A DNA stretch of 64,000 nucleotides from Phycisphaeraceae bacterium. Its GTDB lineage: Bacteria > Planctomycetota > Phycisphaerae > Phycisphaerales > UBA1924. Both the position numbers and the translations under genes were made by a program. Location of the stretch: assembly GCA_019636655.1 (NCBI GenBank), contig JAHBXB010000002.1, forward strand, positions 756,537-820,536. Direction: 5' to 3'. Below, piece by piece: positions 7,290 through 15,697 of the stretch (positions are counted from its first letter, which is position 1; each line of letters opens with the position of its first letter). The notes under the pieces are model-generated. The model made no database searches. It saw nothing but the letters and a program-made list of their open reading frames with translations, and had not been told where the DNA came from.

Positions 7290-10200
7290 CTAGTACCCCA
7301 TCTGCAGATCGGGGTGCCCCCCGTCGCCGAGTTTCAGCAGGTCGCGCCGCCGCTGCGTGAGCCGGCGCCACAGCGTCGGGATGCTCTCCTTCGACGCGTT
7401 GCCGATCACGCTCGCCCCCGTCGCGTGCAGGTTCTTCTCGCCCGTCGGCACCGAGCCGTCGCTGAACACCGTCATCCGCCGCCGCAGTTCGTGCTCCCAT
7501 ACCGGCGTCGGCCGCGGCAGCGGCGCGATCCGCTCACCCGGGATCGCCAGCGGCAGCGCATCGATCACCGCCGCACCCGCCCGCGCCAGCCACCGGTCAT
7601 AGAACGGCTCGATCTCCGCGTACGTCCGGTCGCACCGCGTGATCCGCGGCACCACCCACATGCTCGGGAGCCCGCCCAGCCGCCCCCGCTCCGCCACAAG
7701 CCCCAACAGCCGCTCCAGGTTCGCGGTCGCCCGCTCGAACCGGTCGATCCCCATGATCGCCTTGTACGTCTCCGGCGTGTCCGCCATCAGGTCCACGCTC
7801 ACCACGTGCGCGCCCGACTGGGCCAGCGCGACCAGCATCGCGTCCTCGCACAGCAGGTCCGTCCGCACGTGGATCCCCGCGATCCCCCGCGCCGCGGCGA
7901 ACCGCACCAGCTCGATCACATCCGCGTGTAGCAGCGGATCCCCCGCCCCGCCAAACGTCACCGCCGCGTCCGTCCGCCCCGTTCCACCCTCGCCGCAGTC
8001 CGCCAGCTGGTCGATGATCCGCTCCGCGAGCGCCCGCGGCATCGGCCTGCGCTCGACCGCGCCGACCGATCCCCGCTCCCAGTGCGCCCGCCGCCCGCTC
8101 GTCCGCCGCCCGGTGCACAGCTCGATCACCATCTGCGGCGGCGAGCCCGCGGCCGTCCCGCCGCCAAGCCGCTGCCTCACCAGCGCGCCGATCGTCGCGG
8201 CCCCCGCCTCTGCCACCCCCGATCCAAGATCCTGCAGCGCCGCCCCGAACACCATCTGCCGCGGCCGCGCATCGGGCACAAACCGCAGCAGCGAATCCCG
8301 CACCGCCGGCTCCACCTGCGGGCACGTCGACCCCGCGATCAGATCCGCGATCGGCATCGCCGGGCTGTACCCCAGAATCCCGCCCAGGCTCGCCAGCGCC
8401 CCCCCGCTCTCCCACGCCCGCGACAGCGTCCCCATCAGCCCCCGCGCCACCACCATCCCGCACAACCCCGGCGGCGCCTGCGTGAAGCACGGCTTGTCCG
8501 TCCGCTCCTCCTCGAACCGCTCGATCACCTCGTCGCACAGCGCCGGGTCCACGAAGCACCAGTCCGCGCCCACCAGCAGCGCCCCATCAATGGTCCCCGC
8601 GCCGCCGCACACCCCGCCCGGCGCCGCCTCCATCACCGCCGCCATCGCCGGCGCCTCGAGCACCTCGTCGTAGCAGGTCAGGTTCGCGATCCCGCCGCGC
8701 CACGAGGTATGCGACCAGATCCGCGCCGACCGCACCGCCAGGATCCGCTCGCGGTACGCCCTGAGGTCCGCCCCCTGCACCACCACCGGCAACCCCGGGA
8801 TCGCCTCCCCGGCCGCCCGCCCCGCCGCGACCGGATCGTCGGTCAGCAGCACCACCCCGCCCAGGCGCCTGCACCGCGCCAGCCTCCGAAGCGTCGTCCG
8901 CAGCACGCTCTCCCCGAGCAGGAACGGCCGCTCAAGATCCCGCGACAAGCCCAGGTTCGACCGGTCCGCCAGCACGGGAATGATCGCCGCGACCCGCCGC
9001 GTGCCCCGCCGCTCCGCTCCGCCGGCCCCCTCCGCCGCGCCGGCCCCGGGCTTCTCTCCCGGCCCCACGATCACCGGGTCGCGCGTCCGCTTCGCCTTCA
9101 CCGGCGCACCCACCCGTTCGGGCAGGCACGCCACCGCATCATCAAGGATCCGCCCCAACTCGTCCGCCGCGTCCCCCAGCCACGTCACGTTGTCGATGTC
9201 CCGCTCGATCTGCCGCCGCTGCCGCTCCATCGGCGTCAGCGTCGCATCCATCTGCAGCGTCCGATCCGCCCGCAGCCGCTTGAACGCCCCGGTCTGGTTC
9301 AGCCGGTGCACCAGCGAATACGCCGGGACCAGCCCCGCCACCTCCCGCCCGAGCCGGTCGACCTCCCCGATCAGTTCGTTCACCAGCCCCTGGTCGTCAT
9401 GCCGCTCCAGCATCCGCCGCAGCACCCGCGCCGCATCGCGCGACAACTCACCCACCCGCCACACATCCCGCCGCACCGCCACCACCCGCTCCCTCGCCGC
9501 GATCGCCCGACCCGGTTCCACCGCCCCCGCCCGCGGCAGCCCCGCCGCCTCCCCGGCGCCCGCGAACCGCTCGACCACCTCGCGCAGCGTGACCGGCTCC
9601 GCGTGCTGCTTCCTCACCCCCCCTTCCGTCGCGTCCAGCGTCGTCAGCCCGCGAGCCGCATCGGCCTTGAAGTCCCGCTCGAACTGCGACAGGTACACCA
9701 GCATCTGCTCGTCGGTGTACACCGGCCGACCGAGCACATCCGTCGCTGGCCGCAGGCTCCGCCGCATCCGCGCGATCCGCTCCCACTCCCGCATCTCCAG
9801 CGTGCAGAACGGCCCCAGCTCCCCCGCCCACACGCCGTGGATCGCCGCACCCGCCGAGTAGTACTGCCCATCGGTGAACCCGAGATCCTGCCCGATCAGC
9901 ACCACCGGGTCGCACCCAAGGTGCCGCGCCAGGTAATACGCCAGGTGCGCCACCGTCGCCCCCGGCGTGATCTGCCCCTGCCCCGCCCGCTCCACCCGCG
10001 CTCCGGCGCCGAGCAGTTCATCCAGGAACCCGTCCGCCGCGCACCGGATCACGCCCGGGAACGCGTCGAGGATCGCCGGGTTCGCCTTCGGCTCCGCCAC
10101 CAGCGTGACCCCCTCCACATCCTCCGCCGTCAGCCCCTCGTAGAACCGCCGCGAGATCTCGTGGTAGTCCAGCGCCGTGACATAGTCCGGCCGGATCCCG

Positions 10201-11051
10201 CGCGCCAGCAGCGTCTTGAGCACCGTCTGCACCGCCACCACCACGAACCGCCCGCGCACCGCCGGATCCGCCAGGAGATCCACGTTCCGCTTCAGGCTCG
10301 GCCCCGCGCTCACGACAATCGCCGGACGCCCCCGCGCCGCATCCTTCAACTCCCCGATCCCCGGGCACGACACGTACCGGTCGATGTTCGACGTCAGGTT
10401 CCGGATGGTCACATCTACCTGCATCATCGTCGTCACCACCGTCATCTTCACCGCGTCCACCTGCCGCGCCACCAGCGCCGCGAACCGGTCCGCCCCCTCG
10501 CCCAGCCTCTCGCGGCTGGGCGGGTGCGCGACCAGCGTCACCCCCAGCGCCACGATCTCCTCCATCCCCCGGATCGTCTGCGCCAGCGTCGCCGCGTCTT
10601 CGGCGTCCGTCAGCACGGCAACATTGCACTCCCTCAGCCACGCCGAGTGGTCCACCCGCTCCAGCACCGCCCGCAGCAGCCCCACATCCGGCTCGTAGCA
10701 CAGCACGATCCCCGACCGCCCCATCTTCCGCGCGATCTCCGCCACGTGGTGCCCGACCCCAAACCCGCTGACGATGAGGCACCCGGCCGACCGCACATCC
10801 GCCCCTTCCGCCAGCCGCCGTGCCTCCTCGATCGGCCGCTTCCGGCTCCCCAGCGCCCGCGCCCCGGCCCCCGACCCGATCTGCGCACTCAGCACCGCCG
10901 CCCCCGCGCCATCCACCTCCGCCGTCGGCACGAACTCCACATCCCCTCGCGCCGCCGCCCCCCGCACCGCCCGTGCCACCTCCGGGCTTGTCCGCGCCAG
11001 CGCCGCCAGGTTCGCCTCGAGCACCGCGCCATCCGGCCCTGCACCGATCAT
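7290..11051 (-). CDS. Maf-type (DUF115) nonulosonic acid transferase fused to a nucleotidyltransferase-like domain and a cysteine-less radical SAM/SPASM-like domain
   Basis: The predicted product is 1253 aa, roughly twice the size of ordinary motility-associated factors. Residues ~90-480 hold the Maf/DUF115 glycosyltransferase: GFGVGHHV, then GRPAIVVSAGPSLKRN (242-257), DYVTALDYHEISRRFYEGL and VVLIGQDLGFTDGQYYSAG. Residues ~685-965 resemble a GT-A nucleotidyltransferase (VAAIIPVLADRSNLG, SVLRTTLRRLARCRRL, VVLLTDD). Residues ~970-1250 follow the outline of a radical SAM plus SPASM protein (MVIELCTGRRTSG, VTFGGAGDPLLH, SVIGNASKESIPTLWRRL) but lack the CxxxCxxC cluster and SPASM cysteines. The ATG at 11051 is preferred: GGAGAGAG precedes it, while upstream starts lack one. 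It probably transfers the CMP-sugar made by neuA-C onto flagellin Ser/Thr. The role of the two extra domains is unknown. Confidence 0.82.
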   Translation of the reverse strand: MIGAGPDGAVLEANLAALARTSPEVARAVRGAAARGDVEFVPTAEVDGAGAAVLSAQIGSGAGARALGSRKRPIEEARRLAEGADVRSAGCLIVSGFGVGHHVAEIARKMGRSGIVLCYEPDVGLLRAVLERVDHSAWLRECNVAVLTDAEDAATLAQTIRGMEEIVALGVTLVAHPPSRERLGEGADRFAALVARQVDAVKMTVVTTMMQVDVTIRNLTSNIDRYVSCPGIGELKDAARGRPAIVVSAGPSLKRNVDLLADPAVRGRFVVVAVQTVLKTLLARGIRPDYVTALDYHEISRRFYEGLTAEDVEGVTLVAEPKANPAILDAFPGVIRCAADGFLDELLGAGARVERAGQGQITPGATVAHLAYYLARHLGCDPVVLIGQDLGFTDGQYYSAGAAIHGVWAGELGPFCTLEMREWERIARMRRSLRPATDVLGRPVYTDEQMLVYLSQFERDFKADAARGLTTLDATEGGVRKQHAEPVTLREVVERFAGAGEAAGLPRAGAVEPGRAIAARERVVAVRRDVWRVGELSRDAARVLRRMLERHDDQGLVNELIGEVDRLGREVAGLVPAYSLVHRLNQTGAFKRLRADRTLQMDATLTPMERQRRQIERDIDNVTWLGDAADELGRILDDAVACLPERVGAPVKAKRTRDPVIVGPGEKPGAGAAEGAGGAERRGTRRVAAIIPVLADRSNLGLSRDLERPFLLGESVLRTTLRRLARCRRLGGVVLLTDDPVAAGRAAGEAIPGLPVVVQGADLRAYRERILAVRSARIWSHTSWRGGIANLTCYDEVLEAPAMAAVMEAAPGGVCGGAGTIDGALLVGADWCFVDPALCDEVIERFEEERTDKPCFTQAPPGLCGMVVARGLMGTLSRAWESGGALASLGGILGYSPAMPIADLIAGSTCPQVEPAVRDSLLRFVPDARPRQMVFGAALQDLGSGVAEAGAATIGALVRQRLGGGTAAGSPPQMVIELCTGRRTSGRRAHWERGSVGAVERRPMPRALAERIIDQLADCGEGGTGRTDAAVTFGGAGDPLLHADVIELVRFAAARGIAGIHVRTDLLCEDAMLVALAQSGAHVVSVDLMADTPETYKAIMGIDRFERATANLERLLGLVAERGRLGGLPSMWVVPRITRCDRTYAEIEPFYDRWLARAGAAVIDALPLAIPGERIAPLPRPTPVWEHELRRRMTVFSDGSVPTGEKNLHATGASVIGNASKESIPTLWRRLTQRRRDLLKLGDGGHPDLQMGY

Positions 11052-11244
11052 CAACGGCTCTCTCCGACTCGCAGAAGCATGGGGTTGGGCGGGCATCAGA
11101 TCGGGTGCAGCAGGCCAGGGGTTCGACACGTATCTCGAAAAGACGAACAACGATCGTTCCGACCAAAATCCCCTCTCTCGCCCTCCCAAATGGGCACCCG
11201 CGGCGGACCGCGAGGTACAACGTGGCAACGCCGAGGGTGCAGGG

Positions 11245-11289
11245 GCAAGAAGAGGGCAAGGGAGGGGGGAGGGGGAGGGGGAGGGGGGG
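11245..11289 (+). repeat. G-run tract in the divergent intergenic region (G-quadruplex candidate)
   Basis: The 313-base space between the maf fusion gene and the divergent plus-strand gene holds six or more runs of three to seven G separated by single A or CAA, ending at GGGGGGGCCC. This satisfies the usual intramolecular G4 pattern on the plus strand. It sits about 190-240 bases upstream of the maf start and 75-120 bases before the divergent start. No clean -35/-10 pair stood out in the rest of the gap. Confidence 0.55.
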
Positions 11290-11364
11290 CCCGCCCCTCG
11301 ATGGCGCACCATATGTATCGGGCCGTTGGTCTTTTTCGGATCCCTCAACCAAGGGGCTGCAAAC

Positions 11365-12036
11365 ATGGGCCTACCGCTAGTCCTTGCTCAGCAGAGCCCC
11401 CTCGCCGGTTCCTCCTCCGTCCCCCCTCTCCCCTCCCCCCCATTCCTCGCCCACCACTTCCTGGAGAGCCCCGCCACTGTCGCCGGCACCTTCGCCATCC
11501 TGGGCGCCCTCCTCTTCTTCATCCTCGAACGCCGCGGCAAGGCCACCTACGGCATCGCCGCCGGCGGCCTGCTGGTCCTGCTCGGCGCCGCCACCGTCCT
11601 CCTCGCCTGCTCCATCGAGACCACCCGCGAAACCCTCGCCGCCCGAACCCGCGAGATCATCGCGCTCGTCGCCCGCCGCGATTCCGCGGCTGTCGCCCCG
11701 GCCCTCGCCCCGGACGTCTCCCTCGCCGTCCTGGGAGTCCCCTTTCGGTGGGACCGCGAGCGGCTCCTGCGCGCCGTCGAGGAGCGCCTCGCCGGCGACC
11801 TCGCAATTAAGGAACACTCGGTCACTTCCACCTCCGCCACCCTCGACGGCCCCGACCTCGCCCGCACCCAGGCCCGCATCCGCGTCAACCTCGAAGCCTT
11901 CGGCATGCCCACATCATCCTGGTGGCGACTGACCTGGCGCCACGACCCCGACGGCCCCTGGCGCATCATCGCCATCGAGGCCCTCCAGATCGACGCGGTC
12001 TCCCAGTCGATGGTGGCAGGCGAGGCGGGTCGGTAA
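11365..12036 (+). CDS. Hypothetical membrane protein with NTF2/SnoaL-like C-terminal domain
   Basis: The 223-aa product has an N-terminal proline/serine-rich stretch, then two hydrophobic segments (VAGTFAILGALLFFI and YGIAAGGLLVLLGAATVLLA). A soluble C-terminal region of ~120 residues follows (ETLAARTREIIALVARRD to WRIIAIEALQID). Its pattern of an initial helix, charged strands and a final W-R-I-I-x-I-E strand suggests an NTF2-like/SnoaL fold. The ATG at 11365 is used because the frame further upstream runs antisense to maf. No function is assigned; the fold call is inference. Confidence 0.6.
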   Translation: MGLPLVLAQQSPLAGSSSVPPLPSPPFLAHHFLESPATVAGTFAILGALLFFILERRGKATYGIAAGGLLVLLGAATVLLACSIETTRETLAARTREIIALVARRDSAAVAPALAPDVSLAVLGVPFRWDRERLLRAVEERLAGDLAIKEHSVTSTSATLDGPDLARTQARIRVNLEAFGMPTSSWWRLTWRHDPDGPWRIIAIEALQIDAVSQSMVAGEAGR

Positions 12037-12124
12037 GAGGGGGTTGAGGGTCAATGGCCCCTACGCTCTATTCCTAACAACTCTTTTGCATTCTTCAGTT
12101 TTCCCCAACTCATCAATGTGATGC

Positions 12125-12292
12125 TTGTGTGATATTTGCATTTTCGAACCGTGGGCTGTCTGGCGGTCACTCGTTGAAGATAATGAATGGGCTGCGTTCC
12201 GTCGCGTCGTATTCGACATTCCTGAGATGGTGGAGTTTGGACAACAGGTCGAAGCCATTGTCGGCCCTGCGAATCGTTGCATATTGGAATAA
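12125..12292 (+). CDS. Small ORF or gene remnant in an AT-richer patch (TTG start)
   Basis: A 55-codon frame opens at TTG after an in-frame TGA and encodes a protein-like sequence (FEPWAVWRSLVEDNEWAA near its start, GQQVEAIVGPANRCILE at its end). The surrounding ~300 bases are visibly lower in GC than the neighbours and hold no other convincing gene. There is no clear ribosome-binding site, so this may be a fragment of a decayed or transferred gene rather than an expressed peptide. I do not recognise the family. Confidence 0.22.
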   Translation: MCDICIFEPWAVWRSLVEDNEWAAFRRVVFDIPEMVEFGQQVEAIVGPANRCILE

Positions 12293-12348
12293 TGACGGCG
12301 GTATGGAATGCCCGCTCTACCGCCGCCTCTCGCACTGGTTCCCTGGCC

Positions 12349-12618
12349 TCACCCCGCCTTGGAGTCCGCCAGCACGTCCACGTGCGAGTACTGGTCGAGG
12401 TTCACCACCACCAGTTCGCCGTCATCCCGGCGGATCTCCAGCCGATCAAGCCACAACTTGTCGTCCTTGGAGTGCGCGTACCACGAGCCCGTCTTCTGCT
12501 GCGAGAACGCCAGCACGACTCCCTCGACGGTCGTGTGCATCGTTCCCGTCAGCCGCGGAACCTGCTGCGTGACCCGCACTCGGGTCCCTGGACGATACTT
12601 GGGGTGCGCGTTCGACAT
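12349..12618 (-). CDS. Conserved small hypothetical protein (89 aa)
   Basis: The 89-aa product has an SH3-like beta-barrel look: PGTRVRVTQQVPRL, then VEGVVLAFSQQKTGSW, then LWLDRLEIRRDDGELVVV. The alternating hydrophobic pattern and KDDKLWLDRLEI segment look like a real, conserved planctomycete protein, but I cannot name it. Its only upstream signal is a TATACT box placed so that transcription would begin about at the start codon. It is divergent from the next small gene across a 71-base gap. The function is unknown. Confidence 0.6.
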   Translation of the reverse strand: MSNAHPKYRPGTRVRVTQQVPRLTGTMHTTVEGVVLAFSQQKTGSWYAHSKDDKLWLDRLEIRRDDGELVVVNLDQYSHVDVLADSKAG

Positions 12619-12626
12619 CGGGCGTT

Positions 12627-12632
12627 AGTATA
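12627..12632 (-). promoter_or_regulatory. -10-like box (TATACT) for a near-leaderless transcript
   Basis: TATACT ends 8 bases before the start codon of the 89-aa gene, so the expected transcription start lies within one or two bases of the ATG. No -35 match is visible 16-18 bases upstream; that sequence is GC-only. The arrangement resembles the promoter at 19031-19058. Confidence 0.4.
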
Positions 12633-12689
12633 CCCAAGCGTCGCTCCCGGCCCCCGGGTATCCACCTCCCTCCCCCCTCGTCATTCTCC

Positions 12690-12938
12690 ATGCTCCCACT
12701 CATCGGGACACTCTCCGCCACCATCACCGCCATCGCCGAGGTCTCGATCCACGGCGACCTTTACGCCGACGCCGAGCTCGAGCCCCAGCCCGCTCCCGGC
12801 CAGTTGCGGCTCGCCGGCTCGCGGACGCGGGTCCGGATCCCCCTTCACGCCTGCGAGAGTGGCCGCTTCCCCGCGGCCAACGACCGCGTCGAGATCGAGC
12901 TGCTCATGGGCCAGGTCACCCGCATTCGTGTTCTCTAG
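12690..12938 (+). CDS. Small hypothetical protein, beta-rich (82 aa)
   Basis: The 82-aa product is mainly beta-strand by pattern: AEVSIHGDLYADAELEP, LRLAGSRTRVRIPLHAC, DRVEIELLMGQVTRIRVL. It has no signal peptide, membrane segment or catalytic motif. The stop is separated by two bases from the convergent phosphohexomutase stop. The divergent neighbour is the 89-aa hypothetical protein. I do not recognise the family; the compact layout and coding-like composition support a real gene. Confidence 0.5.
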   Translation: MLPLIGTLSATITAIAEVSIHGDLYADAELEPQPAPGQLRLAGSRTRVRIPLHACESGRFPAANDRVEIELLMGQVTRIRVL

Positions 12939-12940
12939 CC

Positions 12941-14392
12941 TCACGCGATCACCTTCCCGGCCTTGTCCAGCACGGCCCGGGCTTCCTCCGGGGTGGGCGC
13001 CTCGGCGATGAGCCGCATGATCGGCTCGGTGTTGCTCGCCCGCACGTGCAGCCACGCCCGCTTGGCGTCGAAATCGACCCGCACGCCGTCCTGCCGGTCG
13101 AGTCGTTCCCTGGCGTACGCCTTCGCGATCGCCTCCAGCGCCGGAGCCGCCGACATCCCCGGCTTGAGGTCGACCTTGCGCTTCTCGATCGCGTACGCGG
13201 GGATATCCCGGACGATCTGGCTGATCTTCCGCCCATCGCGCTGCATCAGCGAGAGCACGAGCGCCATCGCCGACAGGCTGTCGCGGATGTACGTCACGTC
13301 CTGCCAGATCACCCCGCCGTTCCCTTCGCCGCCGAAGGTCGCCCCCTCCCTCTTCATCACCTCCACGACATTGGCCTCCCCCACCGCCGCGCGGAACACC
13401 TTTGACCCCGCACCCGCCAGACGCGACACCACGTCGTCGATCATCCTGCTCGTCGACAGGTTCGCCACCAGCATGGCCGGCTCGCCCACCCCGTGCATCG
13501 TCGCCCCCGGCGACCTTGCCGCCCGCCGGTGCAGGATCTCCATCGCGGCCAGGGCGAGCGTGTACTCCTCCCCGATGAACTCCCCCCGCTCATCGACGAT
13601 CGCGAGCCGGTCCGCATCCGGGTCCTGCGCGAACCCCACCGCCGCCCCGTGCTGTTTGACCGCCGCGCACAGCGAGCCGAGGTGCTCCTTGATCGGCTCC
13701 GGCGGGTGCGGGAACAGCCCGGTGTCCCGGTCGCCCAGGTGCACCACGTCGCACCCCAGCGCGTCCAGCAGCGCGGCCCCGCCGATCGCTCCGGAGCAGT
13801 TCACGGAGTCCAGCACCACCCGGAATCCCCGGCGCGCGATCGCCGCCACGTCCCCGATGGCCCGCAGCACCTTGCCGGTGTGGACCGTCACCGCGGTCGT
13901 ATCCGTCTCTACCGGCCGCAGGCGGTCCCACGGCGCCAGCCCGATGCGTCCTTCGCGGAACCGGTCCTTGATCTGCGCGGCCACGTCCGCGGCGGGCGCC
14001 GAGGCCGACGCCGTCGCGCTCCGCAGCCCGCGTTCGCGGACGATGCACTTGAGCCCGTTCCATTGCTGGGGGTTGTGGCTGGCCGTGATCACCATGCCCC
14101 CGTCCGCCGCGTGCTGATCTGTCATCACTCCGACGGTCGGCGTCATCGCCACCCCGAGGTCGATGACCTCGCACCCCGCCGCCGCGAGCCCCGCCGCCGC
14201 CGCGTCCCGGACGATGCGTCCGCCCGCGCGCCCGTCGCGCCCCAGCACCACCGTCGCCGCGCCCCCCGCCCGCTCGCAGAGCCAGCCGCCGAACGCGCCC
14301 GCGTACCTCGCGGCCACCTCGGGCGTCAGGCTCTCCCCGACGATTCCGCGGCAGCCACTCACGCTCACCATCAACGGTGCGTCTGATCCCAT
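12941..14392 (-). CDS. Phosphohexomutase (phosphoglucosamine/phosphomannomutase family)
   Basis: This enzyme interconverts hexose-1- and hexose-6-phosphates, feeding UDP-GlcNAc or GDP-sugar pools. The 483-aa product has all four alpha-D-phosphohexomutase loops: the phosphoserine loop MVITASHNPQQWNG (Ser105), the metal loop FAQDPDADR (~residue 258), the sugar loop FGGEGNGGVI (~365) and the phosphate loop VRASNTEPIMR (~460). The N-terminal VSVSGCRGIVGE and the overall length fit the GlmM/PMM group; I cannot choose between GlcN-6-P and Man-6-P. A good GGGAGGAA lies 5 bases before the ATG at 14392. UDP-GlcNAc is the likely precursor of the nonulosonic acid operon at 4-11 kb. Confidence 0.88.
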   Translation of the reverse strand: MGSDAPLMVSVSGCRGIVGESLTPEVAARYAGAFGGWLCERAGGAATVVLGRDGRAGGRIVRDAAAAGLAAAGCEVIDLGVAMTPTVGVMTDQHAADGGMVITASHNPQQWNGLKCIVRERGLRSATASASAPAADVAAQIKDRFREGRIGLAPWDRLRPVETDTTAVTVHTGKVLRAIGDVAAIARRGFRVVLDSVNCSGAIGGAALLDALGCDVVHLGDRDTGLFPHPPEPIKEHLGSLCAAVKQHGAAVGFAQDPDADRLAIVDERGEFIGEEYTLALAAMEILHRRAARSPGATMHGVGEPAMLVANLSTSRMIDDVVSRLAGAGSKVFRAAVGEANVVEVMKREGATFGGEGNGGVIWQDVTYIRDSLSAMALVLSLMQRDGRKISQIVRDIPAYAIEKRKVDLKPGMSAAPALEAIAKAYARERLDRQDGVRVDFDAKRAWLHVRASNTEPIMRLIAEAPTPEEARAVLDKAGKVIA

Positions 14393-14457
14393 GCGTTCCT
14401 CCCGATCACCTCTCAACAGTACGAACGCCCCCCGGCCACGTCCCGCTCGCAATCCGA

Positions 14458-15639
14458 TTACGCCGGCTCCTCTACCGCTTCGCCGTCGATCACCCCGTCC
14501 GGCTCGAGCGGCATCGCGGCGGGCGCTCCCTCCACCACCATCACCGGGAACTCCGACGCGTAGTCCGCCCGCGACCTCAGTCGCGTCCGCACGCGGATCG
14601 ACCACCGGTACCGCGGCCACCCCTTCGCTGTCGCCGTGCTCGAGGGGGGCGACCCCGGCGGCGCCATCAGCGACAACTCCGCCCGCAGTGCCTGCCCGGG
14701 CTCCGCGGCGGTCTCGCCGATCGCCGCGACCCACTCGTCCACCACCGCCGTCGTCACAACCTGCTGCTTTCCACCCGAGTACTTGATCTCCGACTTCCAG
14801 CAGGTCAGGTTCAGCGCCAGTTCCTCGACGACCACAGCCGATCGCGCCACCTGCTCCAGGTGCGCCCACGCCGGCTGGCCCACCACCAGCGGATGATCCG
14901 CCACGGCGAGCAGCGCCTCGCTCACCGATGCGCCGACCTGCTTGTACACCCACGTCCGCCAGAGCGCCACCAGCGCCAGCACGCCCGTGACCCCCGCGCC
15001 GACGTAGGCGATTTCCTCCCAGGGCTGATCCGCCACGATGAAGTAGTGTGCCGCGTAGGGCACCGCGAGCAATCCCCACGCTATCAACGCTCCGATCCAC
15101 GTCCACCCCCGCGCGGCCACGCTCACCCGCGGCTTCAGCACCACCACCCCCTCGGCCTGCACCTCGGGCCGTGCCGGGGCCTGCACCGAGATGGCACCGG
15201 TCAGCGTCGGCACGAGCGCCGCCGCGCCGATGATCCAGAATCCGATCAGCCCGATCATGTATCCGCGGAAGGAGCAGTGCCGCCACAGAAAGGCGACGGA
15301 GGGGCTCCCGGGGTCGTACCACACCTCCACCTTCGATCCCACGGGGTGGCGCGCCACGACCGACTCCGCCCACGCCCTCGAACCCTTCTCGCGGTGCTGC
15401 GGGGCGTAACGGCTCGACCGGTACGTTGTGCCCGCGACGTCGAACTGGAAACTCACCCGCGGCTCGTACGACCGCTTGCCCTTGGAGCCACGGTGCTCGA
15501 CCACGTCGGTGTTCGTGACGATCGCGTCTGTCTTCACGACCCTCGACAGCAGCGACCACTGCGACAGGACCATGCCCGCGCCGGTCGCCACCATCAGCAG
15601 CCCGGCCAGACCCATGATGACCGCAATGAGCTTCGACAC
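14458..15639 (-). CDS. DUF3592 domain membrane protein
   Basis: The ~393-aa protein begins with a hydrophobic segment (LIAVIMGLAGLLMVATGAG), followed by a DUF3592-type soluble domain: SRVVKTDAIVTNTDVVEHRG, EPRVSFQFDVAGTTYRSS, HPVGSKVEVWYDPGSPSVAF. A second hydrophobic segment (MIGLIGFWIIGAAALV) and two more around residues 190-235 follow. The C-terminal ~150 residues are soluble, with no recognised motif. DUF3592 proteins are membrane proteins without a firm function. The start is uncertain: GTG at 15639 gives a natural N-terminus, and GTG at 15657 would add six residues. It is divergent from uvrC. Confidence 0.78.
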   Translation of the reverse strand: MSKLIAVIMGLAGLLMVATGAGMVLSQWSLLSRVVKTDAIVTNTDVVEHRGSKGKRSYEPRVSFQFDVAGTTYRSSRYAPQHREKGSRAWAESVVARHPVGSKVEVWYDPGSPSVAFLWRHCSFRGYMIGLIGFWIIGAAALVPTLTGAISVQAPARPEVQAEGVVVLKPRVSVAARGWTWIGALIAWGLLAVPYAAHYFIVADQPWEEIAYVGAGVTGVLALVALWRTWVYKQVGASVSEALLAVADHPLVVGQPAWAHLEQVARSAVVVEELALNLTCWKSEIKYSGGKQQVVTTAVVDEWVAAIGETAAEPGQALRAELSLMAPPGSPPSSTATAKGWPRYRWSIRVRTRLRSRADYASEFPVMVVEGAPAAMPLEPDGVIDGEAVEEPA

Positions 15640-15697
15640 GCCCGGAGTGTAACGCACGGCTGCCGCTCGACCCGCGACGCGTCCCTACCGTTCCCTC

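Noticed and set aside
11052-11366. Longer maf start beginning at 11366 or 11096
   Set aside because: The extension translates the G/C-run tract into Pro/Ser repeats, and neither start has a Shine-Dalgarno. GGAGAGAG precedes 11051.
8082-11810. Very long plus-strand open frame (over 1200 codons) opposite the maf gene
   Set aside because: Composition is Arg/Pro/His-rich with no domains; it is an antisense artefact of high GC. The opposite strand has clear motifs throughout.
12051-12335. Minus-strand 94-codon frame in the low-GC patch
   Set aside because: No ribosome-binding site or family resemblance; the plus-strand frame in the same place looks more protein-like.
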